A stretch of 64,000 nucleotides of DNA from Saprospiraceae bacterium (GCA_020628095.1 JAHDFP010000005.1:124001-188000); one strand, 5' to 3'; counted from the stretch's first letter, positions 17,923 through 27,585 are shown. Numbers and translations are program-made. The notes: generated from the letters alone by a model not told the origin.

Positions 17923-19494
17923 ATGAGCCTAGCCGCTACCAAAGTAAAAAAGGGTGTTCTTATCGCTTTCTCATTGATGTGGGGAACACTAATCATTCTG
18001 GACTTCTTCAACAAGCATCCAGGGTATTTCTTTTCGTTCAAGTACTTCAGATACTTTGGACTTATCATGTCAGTTGTACTGCTGGCAATTGTTGCTTGGT
18101 ATTATAATCATCGGATAGACAAGGCGGATAATAAGTATTTGAGATTCAACGGGCTAAGTATATTCTTACTTATAAATATCATCTTCGCCTTTGTTATTAT
18201 AGCCAATAAGAACTATTCCTACAGCCCACTCAATTTTTCTGATCTTTTTGTCTTTCAATGTAAGGGAGCACTGATGGTCGTTTTGTTGTATTTGTTTACA
18301 GCATTAATGAGAAATTTTGGTCGATTTGTCAATCAAAAGGTCTTTCTGCAAAAGCCTCATTGGTCACTAGATGTGGCGACGGGATTACTCTCCTATGGGT
18401 TGATTATGTTTGCACTAGGTTGTTTCAGGTTTCTTAATCCGACAACCTTACTGATGGTGTTCTTTGTCTTTGCTCTGGTGAAGATTACTTATTTCTTTAA
18501 GGGTATCATTAATGATATGACCAAGCCGCTAGAGTTGGATGGTATTAATGGTTTGGGATGGGCTTCGTTTTTTGTAATGGTACTGTTCTTATCTGCTAAC
18601 TTTCTTTCTAATATAGCCCCTTTCCCACAGGGATTTGATAGTCGTAATTTCTATGTCAATATATCAGAGGCCGTAGCACTTAATTCTTCTTTGATAGAGG
18701 GATTCCAGCCATATAATTGGTCATTAATTATGGCAACGGGGTCTATACTATTTGAGCATATACACCTGACGTTGGGAATTTCCTTTTTGGGTTTTGTTTT
18801 GTGTCTGGTTCCTGCATATAAAATAGCAACAGATTATCTTGATCTCAATAAGAATTATGTGCTCTGCGCATTGGCCTTAGTGAGTGTCTCACCAGCCATA
18901 GCCAATCAATTATTTGTGGAGCTAAAAGTAGATTTTGGATTGCTTTTCTTCCAGTTGGTTTCTCTATGGTATTTCTTCAAATTAACCAGAGACAACGAAA
19001 GACCAATTACCACCAATAGAATAATAAGGAATTACCTATTACTGGGACTACTTGTCGGTTTTGGCCTTGGTATTAAGTTGATCAACCTTTTCCTTGTATT
19101 TACGCTCAATATTTTGATCTGGTGGTCTAAGAAACATGTCCAAGGATTATATGCGGTGATACTGTTATCTACAACGTTCTTGATGTTTTCTGGAGTCGAT
19201 GAGACGAGTGGTCTTGCAGATTCTCATCTCAGTCTTGGCATAGTCAAAATTGTCAGTTTGGTGGCAGGTCTTGCCTTGTTAGGAATGAGTTTCATGAAAG
19301 ACCGAGAGTATACTCTTAATAGAATTATGAAATCCGCAATTTTCGTCATAGGGATATCCCTTCCTATGATCCCTTGGATTGCTAAGAATGCTATTGAGTC
19401 AGAAGATAAAAGTCTTAAGTCATTGATTCTAGGTAAGAATCCTGGACCTGATCTGAATACGACTACCATTATTAACAACTACGAAAAGAAGTGA
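17923..19494 (+). CDS. Polytopic membrane protein, N-terminal part of a GT-C-like glycosyltransferase
   Basis: This 523-residue protein has about a dozen hydrophobic segments and an acidic periplasmic loop (GFDSRNFYVNISEA) after the first third, consistent with a GT-C or ArnT/PMT-like fold. It ends shortly after a periplasmic turn (MIPWIAKN), where related proteins usually continue into a loop and more membrane spans. The next gene begins one base after its stop and carries what looks like that missing part. It could be a genuine two-subunit enzyme or a split gene. The donor would be a polyprenyl-linked sugar. Confidence 0.65.
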   Translation: MSLAATKVKKGVLIAFSLMWGTLIILDFFNKHPGYFFSFKYFRYFGLIMSVVLLAIVAWYYNHRIDKADNKYLRFNGLSIFLLINIIFAFVIIANKNYSYSPLNFSDLFVFQCKGALMVVLLYLFTALMRNFGRFVNQKVFLQKPHWSLDVATGLLSYGLIMFALGCFRFLNPTTLLMVFFVFALVKITYFFKGIINDMTKPLELDGINGLGWASFFVMVLFLSANFLSNIAPFPQGFDSRNFYVNISEAVALNSSLIEGFQPYNWSLIMATGSILFEHIHLTLGISFLGFVLCLVPAYKIATDYLDLNKNYVLCALALVSVSPAIANQLFVELKVDFGLLFFQLVSLWYFFKLTRDNERPITTNRIIRNYLLLGLLVGFGLGIKLINLFLVFTLNILIWWSKKHVQGLYAVILLSTTFLMFSGVDETSGLADSHLSLGIVKIVSLVAGLALLGMSFMKDREYTLNRIMKSAIFVIGISLPMIPWIAKNAIESEDKSLKSLILGKNPGPDLNTTTIINNYEKK

Positions 19495-19495
19495 T

Positions 19496-20890
19496 ATGAA
19501 AAGGATAGGGTGGTACATAAGGGTTTGTAGTTTGATTATGATACTGTCTACTGTGGTGTCTATCAATGAGGAGTGTCAAGCACAGGCTCAGGTAAAAGAA
19601 AATGTCGCTAATGATCCTAAGAGAGAAGAGCTACAAAGATACTTTGGATACGAAAACTTGCTCTATAGATACATGACACTACCTTATGATGTGTCTATTA
19701 ATACTAATCAGCCAGGTAACTTTCTAGAGATTGGATTTTTGTACTTACTTATTCTTCCATTACTACTAATGGCGACATCGCTCAATAGAAAGAGATTTTG
19801 GATATATATGATTATAGCCATGATACTATTTATCATATCCACTTCTAACTCCTGGTTGTTCTCCCATAAGATTAATAAGATAGATTCTAATCCAGCGTTG
19901 ATTGATAATTATCTCAGTAATGTGAAATTTGGCGAAGAGCCATTGGATATTATTACGGGCCATATTTATAGTATATCTCACTCTCTTTATAAACCATTTG
20001 GATCTATTGCAGAGGCCCTATCAGGAGATCAGGATCATGTCACTTTTCCATTGATATTACTCATGCTTCTAGCAGGGATTTTCTTTGTTATGAAATCAGA
20101 GAGCAAAAGTGAGATGAGGCGTCTTTTTATAGCTTTCACAGTCTTCTATGGTTTCTATTGGTTTTCATTTGCGGGTGGAGTTATATGGTATGGGTATATC
20201 TTACTTTTTGTCTTTTATTTGTTCATTCTTACACTGCTTTCCAGACTTGGAAAAGATAGCGTCATTGGAAAATTCTTCCACTATAGCTTCCTTATAGGAG
20301 CGATAGTATGTATGACTTTAGGAATCGTCAATAGGTTTTCCAACATCAACCCCAATACACCAGAGACCAATCTAGGAAAAGGAATATTCAATCCGCTTTT
20401 CTTGGATTATGCTTGTGATAGAAAAACAGAAGAAGATATATTACAACTGATATACTATCAGTCCGCTAAGACCTTTGCTCAGATCAATATAGATAAGCGA
20501 TCTAATATCTTGCGTATAGGGACATCGATGACCTATTTCATAGATAATAATCACAAGCGAGTACAGATCGATAATCAGCTGGGTACTTTTTATGCCCTCA
20601 GAAAAAGGTATCCTGACAATAGTGTACTCGTAGATGCACTCAAGGCAAGTAATATCAATTACATCATCTATGACCTGAATACGGCAACCATAGATTATAC
20701 CCCTGAAAAAAGTCTTACCCGTAAGGCCAACTTATTCATGGATTTTGTCAAGAATAATCCACGTGTAAAATTGCTATCAAGTGATCGAATTGTGCAAGAA
20801 ATTGTTAATAACAAACCAGAATATAGAGTGGCACTAGAAGGTCAGACTTACTATAATCAAGGCTCTTATGCCATCTTCCAGCTAATATGA
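19496..20890 (+). CDS. Membrane protein, apparent C-terminal part of the GT-C-like protein
   Basis: This 464-residue protein opens with a hydrophobic segment (about 8-22), then a soluble stretch with QRYFGYENLLYRYMTLPYD, several transmembrane spans, and a soluble C-terminal domain containing INYIIYDLNTATIDYTPEKS. That order is the usual C-terminal half of GT-C proteins in glycan loci. The ATG starts one base after the stop of the upstream gene and the 3' end overlaps the next gene by four bases, so all three are cotranscribed. It may represent gene fission with a newly gained start and membrane anchor. Confidence 0.6.
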   Translation: MKRIGWYIRVCSLIMILSTVVSINEECQAQAQVKENVANDPKREELQRYFGYENLLYRYMTLPYDVSINTNQPGNFLEIGFLYLLILPLLLMATSLNRKRFWIYMIIAMILFIISTSNSWLFSHKINKIDSNPALIDNYLSNVKFGEEPLDIITGHIYSISHSLYKPFGSIAEALSGDQDHVTFPLILLMLLAGIFFVMKSESKSEMRRLFIAFTVFYGFYWFSFAGGVIWYGYILLFVFYLFILTLLSRLGKDSVIGKFFHYSFLIGAIVCMTLGIVNRFSNINPNTPETNLGKGIFNPLFLDYACDRKTEEDILQLIYYQSAKTFAQINIDKRSNILRIGTSMTYFIDNNHKRVQIDNQLGTFYALRKRYPDNSVLVDALKASNINYIIYDLNTATIDYTPEKSLTRKANLFMDFVKNNPRVKLLSSDRIVQEIVNNKPEYRVALEGQTYYNQGSYAIFQLI

Positions 20891-21729
20891 TGCGAAAATT
20901 TGTCGCATTTCTTTCTCGTAATAAATTACTCAATGTAATTATAATTATAGCCTACTATCTCGGCGTCGTGATACCTCATGAGGTGATAGGCCAACTAATA
21001 GGCAAGCATATTGCTCGACCAATAGGCAGAAGTACTTATGATTTCATCACGATAAGTTTTGGCGGGATACTCTTTGCCATCAGTTGTTTCTTTCTTTATA
21101 GGAATATTAGAAAGTTAAATGGTGATAAGCAAAAAGTTTTATTTGCCTATCTGATAATCAGCTTGATCTTTATATTAATATCGGTCAATGTCTTGATGGT
21201 TATTAATATTGAGATTATTCATTTTTTGCAATACGCAATTCTATCAGTTTTATTATACCCTTGCTTGCGTAGTGTAGAGTTGACATTGATTACTGGCACC
21301 TTATTGGCGATTTTAGATGAGTTATATCAGTATGTTTATTTACTGCCCGATAACCCTTATTATGATCTCAATGATGTTGCTTTTGATGTGATCGGCATTG
21401 GGCTAGGACTTATTATCATTAAGTCTCTTGACCTAGGATATGAAAGTCCTAATAGAAAGAAAGGAGTTTATATTCTGACATTTCTTATTTCATTCTTAGC
21501 CTTTAGCGTCCTTTCTTATTTATTTAAGATTGTTTCTCTTTACCCTAATGAGGAATATGCTGCTAGCTTAGTCCGAGAGGTGAACATGGACTTTTGGTAT
21601 CACTTACCTCCTGGTGTGGACTTTCATGTTTTTCAGCCTGTCGAGGGGATAATTATCATCATGATGCTAATAGCCTTTTATTTTGGATTAGCTCTACTGC
21701 CAAAGACTCAAGTTGATTTATCAAGTTAA
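20887..21729 (+). CDS. VanZ-like family membrane protein
   Basis: This 280-residue membrane protein carries the VanZ-like pattern: HFLQYAILS in a membrane span, then LDELYQYV, then DLNDVAFDVIGIGLG, with the conserved acidic residues at expected spacing. VanZ-like proteins occur widely outside resistance clusters, and the name does not imply glycopeptide resistance. The ATG overlaps the preceding stop as ATGA. A role in envelope glycan biology is inferred only from its coupling to the GT-C-like genes. Confidence 0.7.
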   Translation: MMRKFVAFLSRNKLLNVIIIIAYYLGVVIPHEVIGQLIGKHIARPIGRSTYDFITISFGGILFAISCFFLYRNIRKLNGDKQKVLFAYLIISLIFILISVNVLMVINIEIIHFLQYAILSVLLYPCLRSVELTLITGTLLAILDELYQYVYLLPDNPYYDLNDVAFDVIGIGLGLIIIKSLDLGYESPNRKKGVYILTFLISFLAFSVLSYLFKIVSLYPNEEYAASLVREVNMDFWYHLPPGVDFHVFQPVEGIIIIMMLIAFYFGLALLPKTQVDLSS

Positions 21730-21882
21730 AACATATATATTATTATTCAATATGTACGTAGTTGACAATTAAATACTTTAGCGTACTTCTTAAAGCTATC
21801 ACAATTATCCAATAGCAGTAGATTAAGGCAAAATAATATATCCTTAACGCCACTGAATCACCCCCGAGAACTAAAAAAACGT

Positions 21883-21890
21883 TAGTTTTG
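21883..21890 (+). promoter_or_regulatory. TAnnTTTG -7 element
   Basis: TAGTTTTG is an exact -7 match ending 18 bases before the ATG of the GT2 gene at 21909, in a 179-base intergenic region. No clear TTG at the -33 distance is visible. Confidence 0.45.
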
Positions 21891-21908
21891 CACGAGAAAT
21901 CTGACCGA

Positions 21909-22601
21909 ATGACATCCGATGTCTATGATAATACATATATAATTGTGCCTGCCAAGGACGAAGAGAGATTCGTCAAAGGTTTAGTGCAGTCTATAGTGGA
22001 CGTTGGATTTAAGAATATTGTCTTGGTCAATGACAATAGTAAGGATAGAACGGTGCAATTAGCCACAGAAGTATATCGAGACATAGTTATCTTAGATCAT
22101 ATTGTAAATCTCGGAGCAGGGGCCGCCACTCAGACGGGTATTGATTATGCCCTCAGTCAAGGCGCTGATGTGATATGTACGATAGACGCAGATCATCAGC
22201 ACAATCCTAATGATCTCGTTCCACTTATAGAGTGTCTCAAGGAAAAAGAAGTAGACTTGGTTATAGGAAGTCGATTTATGAAACGTAATAAGATTCCTGT
22301 CTCTCGTATATTCTTTAATATCGTCGGTAACATCATTAATTTCTTTATGACGGGGCTGGTCATCACGGATAGCCAATCAGGATTGAAAGCGATGTCAAGA
22401 AGGTTTGCCGAGAGCCTCACGATTACTTTTAATGGTTTCGAGTTTTGCATAGAGATTATCAAAAATGCGCAAATCACCAGAAGTGATGTCTACGAATATC
22501 CCATAGACGTCCGTTACTCCAAAGAAACTATGGATAAGGGACAAAGCATCTTTAGTGGATTTCAGATGCTTGGAAAACTATTTAATCCTTACAGGAGGTA
22601 G
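21909..22601 (+). CDS. Glycosyltransferase family 2 (DPM1-like)
   Basis: This is a 230-residue single-domain GT-A enzyme beginning YIIVPAKDEERF, with CTIDADHQHNP as the DxD motif, VIGSRFM, and a C-terminal region typical of dolichyl/polyprenyl-phosphate mannosyltransferases, but with no C-terminal membrane hairpin. A TTG at 21888 also lies in frame, but it sits inside the likely -7 box, so I start at ATG 21909. It has its own promoter-like sequence. It probably loads a sugar for the GT-C-like enzymes encoded just upstream. Confidence 0.85.
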   Translation: MTSDVYDNTYIIVPAKDEERFVKGLVQSIVDVGFKNIVLVNDNSKDRTVQLATEVYRDIVILDHIVNLGAGAATQTGIDYALSQGADVICTIDADHQHNPNDLVPLIECLKEKEVDLVIGSRFMKRNKIPVSRIFFNIVGNIINFFMTGLVITDSQSGLKAMSRRFAESLTITFNGFEFCIEIIKNAQITRSDVYEYPIDVRYSKETMDKGQSIFSGFQMLGKLFNPYRR

Positions 22602-22604
22602 TCC

Positions 22605-23138
22605 TTATTTCTTCTCTCCCTTAAAGTGATCCTCCTTATACTTGAATAACACATTGAAGCTAGTCAGACTACCATATATTCTTGTGATATACTGCTGTAG
22701 ATTGACTTTTTCTTCGTCTGAGAGCTTGCTGCTATTTATTCTTTGCTCCATGACTCTTAGTCTATCACGCACCATGACGATCTTATGAAAGAAAGTATCT
22801 ATAGGCATCTCTTTGGACTTTAATTGCTCATCACCAGGCTTGAGTATGAGTATACCGTCATCCCACTTATCACCTAATGCGACAGTTTCATTAGTGGCAT
22901 TATAAGTTTTGAGTATACGTAGGAGAGACTTTTCGGCTTCTGTAAAGCTAATGTCGTTCTCCGCTGGTATGTTTTCTATGACCTCCCAGTCTCCATACTC
23001 TTTGCCGACCAGTTTCTTGCCATAAGTCATAAATACTACCTGATAAGCTGCCACATCGAGGCCTATGATGACACCATCTCCATAGGCAGGGTGCTTGACA
23101 CGAGAGCCAACCCCTAACAAATTATTTTCTTCGCTCAT
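22605..23138 (-). CDS. Conserved hypothetical protein with an SH3/KOW-like N-terminal module
   Basis: This 177-residue cytoplasmic protein has an N-terminal segment (LGVGSRVKHPAYGDGVIIG) resembling the short beta-barrel start of CarD/KOW/SH3-like domains, where GxRVxHPxyGxG patterns occur. The rest is charged and helical (SKLSDEEKVNLQQYI). I do not recognise a named family. Its ATG overlaps the stop of the upstream T9SS lipoprotein gene as ATGA, so the two are translationally coupled although one is exported and this one appears cytosolic. Confidence 0.55.
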   Translation of the reverse strand: MSEENNLLGVGSRVKHPAYGDGVIIGLDVAAYQVVFMTYGKKLVGKEYGDWEVIENIPAENDISFTEAEKSLLRILKTYNATNETVALGDKWDDGILILKPGDEQLKSKEMPIDTFFHKIVMVRDRLRVMEQRINSSKLSDEEKVNLQQYITRIYGSLTSFNVLFKYKEDHFKGEKK

Positions 23139-25642
23139 ATTTTAATAAAACGATTTGATGCTCGTAATTCTCCATCAAATATAATGTAGTATACGCCAGC
23201 ATCGAAATGAGAGATGTCAATTCTCTCAGATGGGACTAAGGATGTGATTGTTTTTATAACCTGACCGCGATTATTGATAATCTTAGCAGATGATTTATCT
23301 GTGTTATTTACTCGGATGAAATCTGTCGTGGGATTAGGGTAGATGGTAATATCTTCTTTGATTTGATCTTCGCTTGATACTATACTCAAAATATCAAAAT
23401 CCCATATCCCACGACCGAAAGTACCATAACGTACGATCTGATCATCAAGTACTTCTACACTCCAGTATTCTTGGTTAGGTGCATTGCTCTTAGTCATAGG
23501 ATACCACTCACCCAACTTACGGATATATACGTAAGGACCTGCAGCTGTTGCCGCATATATAAAGTTCTCTGCACTGGTCATATCCATATCAAATACAGTC
23601 GTCGCTGGTAGTCCCTCAGCAAATGGACTAAACGACTGGCCACCATCCTCAGAGATATAGACTGGTGCATTATCATAACCAGAACCCGATATGTAGATCA
23701 CATCAGGGTCTATGTCTGAGCAGAGTATCTTATGTCCGTATAGATAATTAGCTTCTGTAAGTCCTGACTCACTCAGTCTAAAATTACCTCCCGCATCTTC
23801 TGATATGAAGAATTTACCATTGGAAGTAATGACATAGATAATATTAGGGTTATTAGGATGATAAGCGATGTCGCTGATATATCCTCCATGTATAGCAAAA
23901 TTATAAGGTAGCTGGACTGGCGGTCTCGCAATATTTCCTTCTACTTCTCTTCTTATAAGAAAAGAGCCGCTTTGATTACGCAGGATACTACCTCCTCCCA
24001 TGATTATACCATCTTGTACATTGGGATTGCTCGCAATAGGTGGTAGCCATATCTGAGAAAATGATTCTAAGCTAAAAGTGTGCTTTGGCTCTCTTTGCAA
24101 GAGAGGATTATCGTAATATATAATTTCACCTCCTGGGAATACGGCCCAGAGACTTTTACCCTCGTTAGTATATTCCAGGTGACCAAAATCACCAGAAAAG
24201 GTCTGATCAAAATAAGATTCTCCCTCTTCTATTAGAAATGTTCTTTGGATGCCCTGATCCTGAGATCCTGCAAAGATGTAATTGTTGTCCCTTGGGTACG
24301 TTTTTACACTATAATACTGGCTTACATTGAGGCCGTAAGTCGCTATATTATTAAATATTTCACCACCGTCTATGGACGTGCTTATGCCCCCATGATTACA
24401 TATCGCAATCATGCTATAATCGCCCGCGTCGTATTCTTCAATGTGCATAATGTCAGCGTGTAACTTATGCTGTACATCAGCATAGTATTCCTCCCAATCA
24501 TTGATCTTACTCCAGTTACGGCCAGCATCTTTACTTATCAAGGCATTAACCCCACAGACGATCATCGTATTAGGATCCGCTTTGGATATGAATAGGCCAC
24601 CTTTCCAAGTGTAGGTATCAGGCGGCAATGAGGCCATTTGCTGCCATGATGCGCCTGCATTAGATGATTTTTTCAGATTATTATTTCCATCTATGACGTA
24701 AAGGTCCGATTGGCTTGCTTTGATATTTGCGTAGCCATAAGAAGATAATCCGACTGGCGAATCAGCAGTTAACAATTGTAGACTACTATTATTTCCTCTC
24801 CATATCTTGCAACGATGCGGACTAGCCTTTTCTATCAAATAATAAGAGTCTTCCTCTTTGTAGCCATCTATCGCAATGTCTTCTATCTCATAAGTATTAA
24901 ATTCTCTTATCATGGTATATGAATATCCATGATCATCAGAATGATATAATCTTACCTTTTCATTATGCTTTTTCTTGGCGAGGAATAGGATATCCTTGCC
25001 GTCATTTATGCAGATTTGATTTTTTATCTGGACAAGAGAGTTCACTTCTCCAAAACCATCAGCTTTCTGCCACAAACCCACACCGTTCTTATAATGTGGA
25101 ATACCAGCAATAGCAGCGATCAATCGAGTGTTATCCTCAGTAGGATATACCACCTCCAAAAATCTCTTAGTAAATCTCAGATTATCCTCAAATACACTCC
25201 AGTCCAGATTCTCTCCGACTCTGATATTATAGGCATTTCCACTCCATATTGAGCCTCCATCCGCTAGTGCGTAGAGTCTTTGCTCCCGAGAGTCATAAGC
25301 AGTTCGGAGTATACTACCCGCTTGATTGTTACTTCCTCTCTCTTCCCATTCACCAGTTATGGTATTGGCAATGGTGACTCTTGATTTAGTTCTTTGTTGT
25401 GATTGTTGCTTGTATGAGAGATAGCTATTCTTGGCTTCTATTTCTCTCCAGTTAGAGTGGGGCGCACAACTATGTATGGCTTCTATCCAGGAGGCCTTAT
25501 TTAGTTGCTCCTTGATATCTTCCATATCAGTTTTGACTACTGTCTTATCTGTAGGTGGAAAACCTACATGATCCTGAGGACCACAAGCGCAGAGAAACAA
25601 GACTACGAAGACTACTATTTTGCTATACAGTCTGATGATTAT
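23135..25642 (-). CDS. Surface lipoprotein with BNR/WD-like propeller repeats and a T9SS sorting domain
   Basis: The body (about 820 residues from a TTG at 25600) contains repeated GxxxxSxDGGxxF-type turns such as ISKDAGRNWSKI, ISEDAGGNFRL and ISEDGGQSFSP, characteristic of BNR/VPS10-like propellers. The last 70 residues begin ITIYPNPTTDFI and end RFIKI, a type A T9SS sorting domain. The TTG cuts into the signal sequence: the frame continues 14 codons upstream to TAG at 25645-25643, giving a full lipoprotein signal with a lipobox ending in LCAC. ATA at 25642 or CTG at 25630 would initiate it. Propeller and sorting domain are well supported; the start is inference. Confidence 0.8.
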   Translation of the reverse strand: MIIRLYSKIVVFVVLFLCACGPQDHVGFPPTDKTVVKTDMEDIKEQLNKASWIEAIHSCAPHSNWREIEAKNSYLSYKQQSQQRTKSRVTIANTITGEWEERGSNNQAGSILRTAYDSREQRLYALADGGSIWSGNAYNIRVGENLDWSVFEDNLRFTKRFLEVVYPTEDNTRLIAAIAGIPHYKNGVGLWQKADGFGEVNSLVQIKNQICINDGKDILFLAKKKHNEKVRLYHSDDHGYSYTMIREFNTYEIEDIAIDGYKEEDSYYLIEKASPHRCKIWRGNNSSLQLLTADSPVGLSSYGYANIKASQSDLYVIDGNNNLKKSSNAGASWQQMASLPPDTYTWKGGLFISKADPNTMIVCGVNALISKDAGRNWSKINDWEEYYADVQHKLHADIMHIEEYDAGDYSMIAICNHGGISTSIDGGEIFNNIATYGLNVSQYYSVKTYPRDNNYIFAGSQDQGIQRTFLIEEGESYFDQTFSGDFGHLEYTNEGKSLWAVFPGGEIIYYDNPLLQREPKHTFSLESFSQIWLPPIASNPNVQDGIIMGGGSILRNQSGSFLIRREVEGNIARPPVQLPYNFAIHGGYISDIAYHPNNPNIIYVITSNGKFFISEDAGGNFRLSESGLTEANYLYGHKILCSDIDPDVIYISGSGYDNAPVYISEDGGQSFSPFAEGLPATTVFDMDMTSAENFIYAATAAGPYVYIRKLGEWYPMTKSNAPNQEYWSVEVLDDQIVRYGTFGRGIWDFDILSIVSSEDQIKEDITIYPNPTTDFIRVNNTDKSSAKIINNRGQVIKTITSLVPSERIDISHFDAGVYYIIFDGELRASNRFIKI

Positions 25643-25645
25643 CTA

Positions 25646-25953
25646 TCTATTAACTAATACAAAAAAATGTTATGAATAGAAAGGACCAGGTTGTATTGAC
25701 TATCTGCAAAGGAGACATAAAATTAATATTTTAATTTCTCTAATGCGACATACTTATTGAGATCTTATTAAAATAGAGGGCAAAGAAGCTCAAATATTGA
25801 TAGTCTGCTACCGAAGCAACAAAGAATTAACGTCATGTAATGTGCTATAGCTGCGTGTGGTTAGTCTCTTTTAATACTTTTTTCTAAATATTAACACTTG
25901 AGACATACACGTATTAAATAAGTGATTGATTATAGGGCTTTTATATAAATGAT
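25646..25953. other. Intergenic region, no gene seen
   Basis: This AT-rich stretch of about 310 bases separates the 3' end of the beta-barrel gene from the start of the T9SS lipoprotein gene; both are on the minus strand. I find no convincing reading frame, tRNA-like fold, strong hairpin or exact TAnnTTTG on the minus strand. It presumably holds the promoter of the downstream operon. Confidence 0.5.
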
Positions 25954-27585
25954 CTAAAATCTAAGTGTAATACCGCCCCACACTTGCCTGCCCAGGTTCT
26001 CGATATTATAATAATATTGATAATCCTGATCTAACAGATTGACACCCTCTGCAAATACACTGAAAAAATCAGATGCCATATAATCCACCTTAAAACCAAA
26101 ATCAACAAATGGCTCAAGCCTCCTCTCTAAAGAGTCTTCACTCTGAGAAAAACGCTCTCCTACAAAAGATAACATCTGTGTAAGACGTAACTTATCATCA
26201 AAAACATATTGGTGCATTTTAAGATCAGAGGATAGTTTAGGTCTGTAGATAAGGTTGTCTCCTTGGTCATCAAGAAAATGTCTATAGTCCAAACGCCAAT
26301 CTATACCAAACGATTCTGATTGATAGGTGAAGCTTGGTGTGATGCTTATTTCTTTTCTATCCAAGGTATGGACCATGAACATCGATTCTGTGTCATAAGT
26401 AAAAACAGAAGTATTAAGATAGAAGACGTCATTATCGTAATCATTGTACGATACAGTAATAGAAGGTGTCCAATTCTTATATGGATACATAATACTAAGA
26501 TTATATGATCTCTGATAAGAAGGAAGCACCTCTGTTTCGTTTATGATGTAATATGGGTTTTGCTGATATATTTGGTGCATATTGGTACGACTATATACGG
26601 ATTCTGTATAGAGTCTTATTCCCAGGTTATTAAAGAGTTGGTTGATCTGAATATCTACCAAAGGAAACATGAATTTGTCCTCACCCACACCAATGTACTC
26701 TGCACCGATTCCTATTTTCAAATTACTCTTTTTATAACTTACCCGAGGTCTGACGGTGACATCTGTAATACTTTGATTATCGACAAGATTAGCTTGACTA
26801 GAATTATAGTATCCAAAATCTACCTCTACATTAGAATTGTCATTAATCTTTTTGAGAAGATTAGATTTCAGGTCTAATTGATTTTCGCTTGGATTGGTTA
26901 TAGCGTTAGAGTAGTTATTTTGTAATCTGTCCATGCTCAGTTTAGATCGGAAAGCAAAGCCGCTCTTTTCAAAAGAATTATGAGAGAAATTAAGTGCACC
27001 TCCCAGTCTTTGATACTTAATCTTTCCGTATCTATCTGTTATCGCCATGTCTATTTCTCGTCCGAGATTGTCTCCATTTCCTTCTATACCTATTTTGGTA
27101 CGAGGACTGAGGTAATAGGATAAATAGACCTGTCCATAAGTATTGGCTCTATTATAGATTTGCTCTGGTGATCTGGTAGAGAAATGATCTACTCTGACTC
27201 CTGCCTCTATCCAGTCTTCTATATAATAATGGTATGCACCACCAGCTTTGATGGTATTCATAATACCGTAGGCACCGTAGACGGTAGCATCCTTTATATC
27301 ACGGTCTACGTGCTCATCAGACTTGTACACCTTAGGTCTGATATTGGGATCAATTGGTTCGTATTCTAAGTTGATCTCGCTATCTGTTGTATATCGATAG
27401 TTTTGTGTGGTCGTCTTTTGTGGTTTGTAATCTACTTGGATTTCTTGTTGGATAGCCGTAGCTATATTAGCCTCATAGTTTTTTATAACCTTGACGTTTT
27501 CTGTGGTGAGGCTCGTGGTATCGGTGGTCTGAGCGATAAGCGATTGGCTCAGTAATAGGGCTATAATGGTTATATATATTCTCAT
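25954..27585 (-). CDS. Outer-membrane beta-barrel protein, TonB-receptor-like barrel without a plug domain
   Basis: This 543-residue protein has a signal peptide (LLLSQSLIAQ) followed by about 90 polar residues and then alternating aromatic/hydrophilic strands typical of a 14- to 22-strand barrel, ending WGGITLRF with the terminal Phe of outer-membrane proteins. The last part (FSVFAEGVNLLDQDYQYYY) is TonB-receptor-like, but no plug or TonB-box domain is visible and the protein is short. It overlaps the upstream TPR gene by four bases (ATGA), so barrel and TPR protein probably form one envelope complex. Confidence 0.75.
   Translation of the reverse strand: MRIYITIIALLLSQSLIAQTTDTTSLTTENVKVIKNYEANIATAIQQEIQVDYKPQKTTTQNYRYTTDSEINLEYEPIDPNIRPKVYKSDEHVDRDIKDATVYGAYGIMNTIKAGGAYHYYIEDWIEAGVRVDHFSTRSPEQIYNRANTYGQVYLSYYLSPRTKIGIEGNGDNLGREIDMAITDRYGKIKYQRLGGALNFSHNSFEKSGFAFRSKLSMDRLQNNYSNAITNPSENQLDLKSNLLKKINDNSNVEVDFGYYNSSQANLVDNQSITDVTVRPRVSYKKSNLKIGIGAEYIGVGEDKFMFPLVDIQINQLFNNLGIRLYTESVYSRTNMHQIYQQNPYYIINETEVLPSYQRSYNLSIMYPYKNWTPSITVSYNDYDNDVFYLNTSVFTYDTESMFMVHTLDRKEISITPSFTYQSESFGIDWRLDYRHFLDDQGDNLIYRPKLSSDLKMHQYVFDDKLRLTQMLSFVGERFSQSEDSLERRLEPFVDFGFKVDYMASDFFSVFAEGVNLLDQDYQYYYNIENLGRQVWGGITLRF

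Noticed and set aside
20887-21729. Possible glycopeptide resistance gene (VanZ)
   Set aside because: The VanZ-like family is broad, no other van genes are present, and the gene is coupled to glycan genes, so resistance is not supported.
21888-21908. Upstream TTG start for the GT2 gene at 21909
   Set aside because: It lies inside the likely -7 promoter box, and the added residues are not part of the GT-A fold.
25646-25953. Small RNA or tRNA in the 310-base intergenic region
   Set aside because: No cloverleaf or strong hairpin and no promoter match seen by eye; left as featureless.
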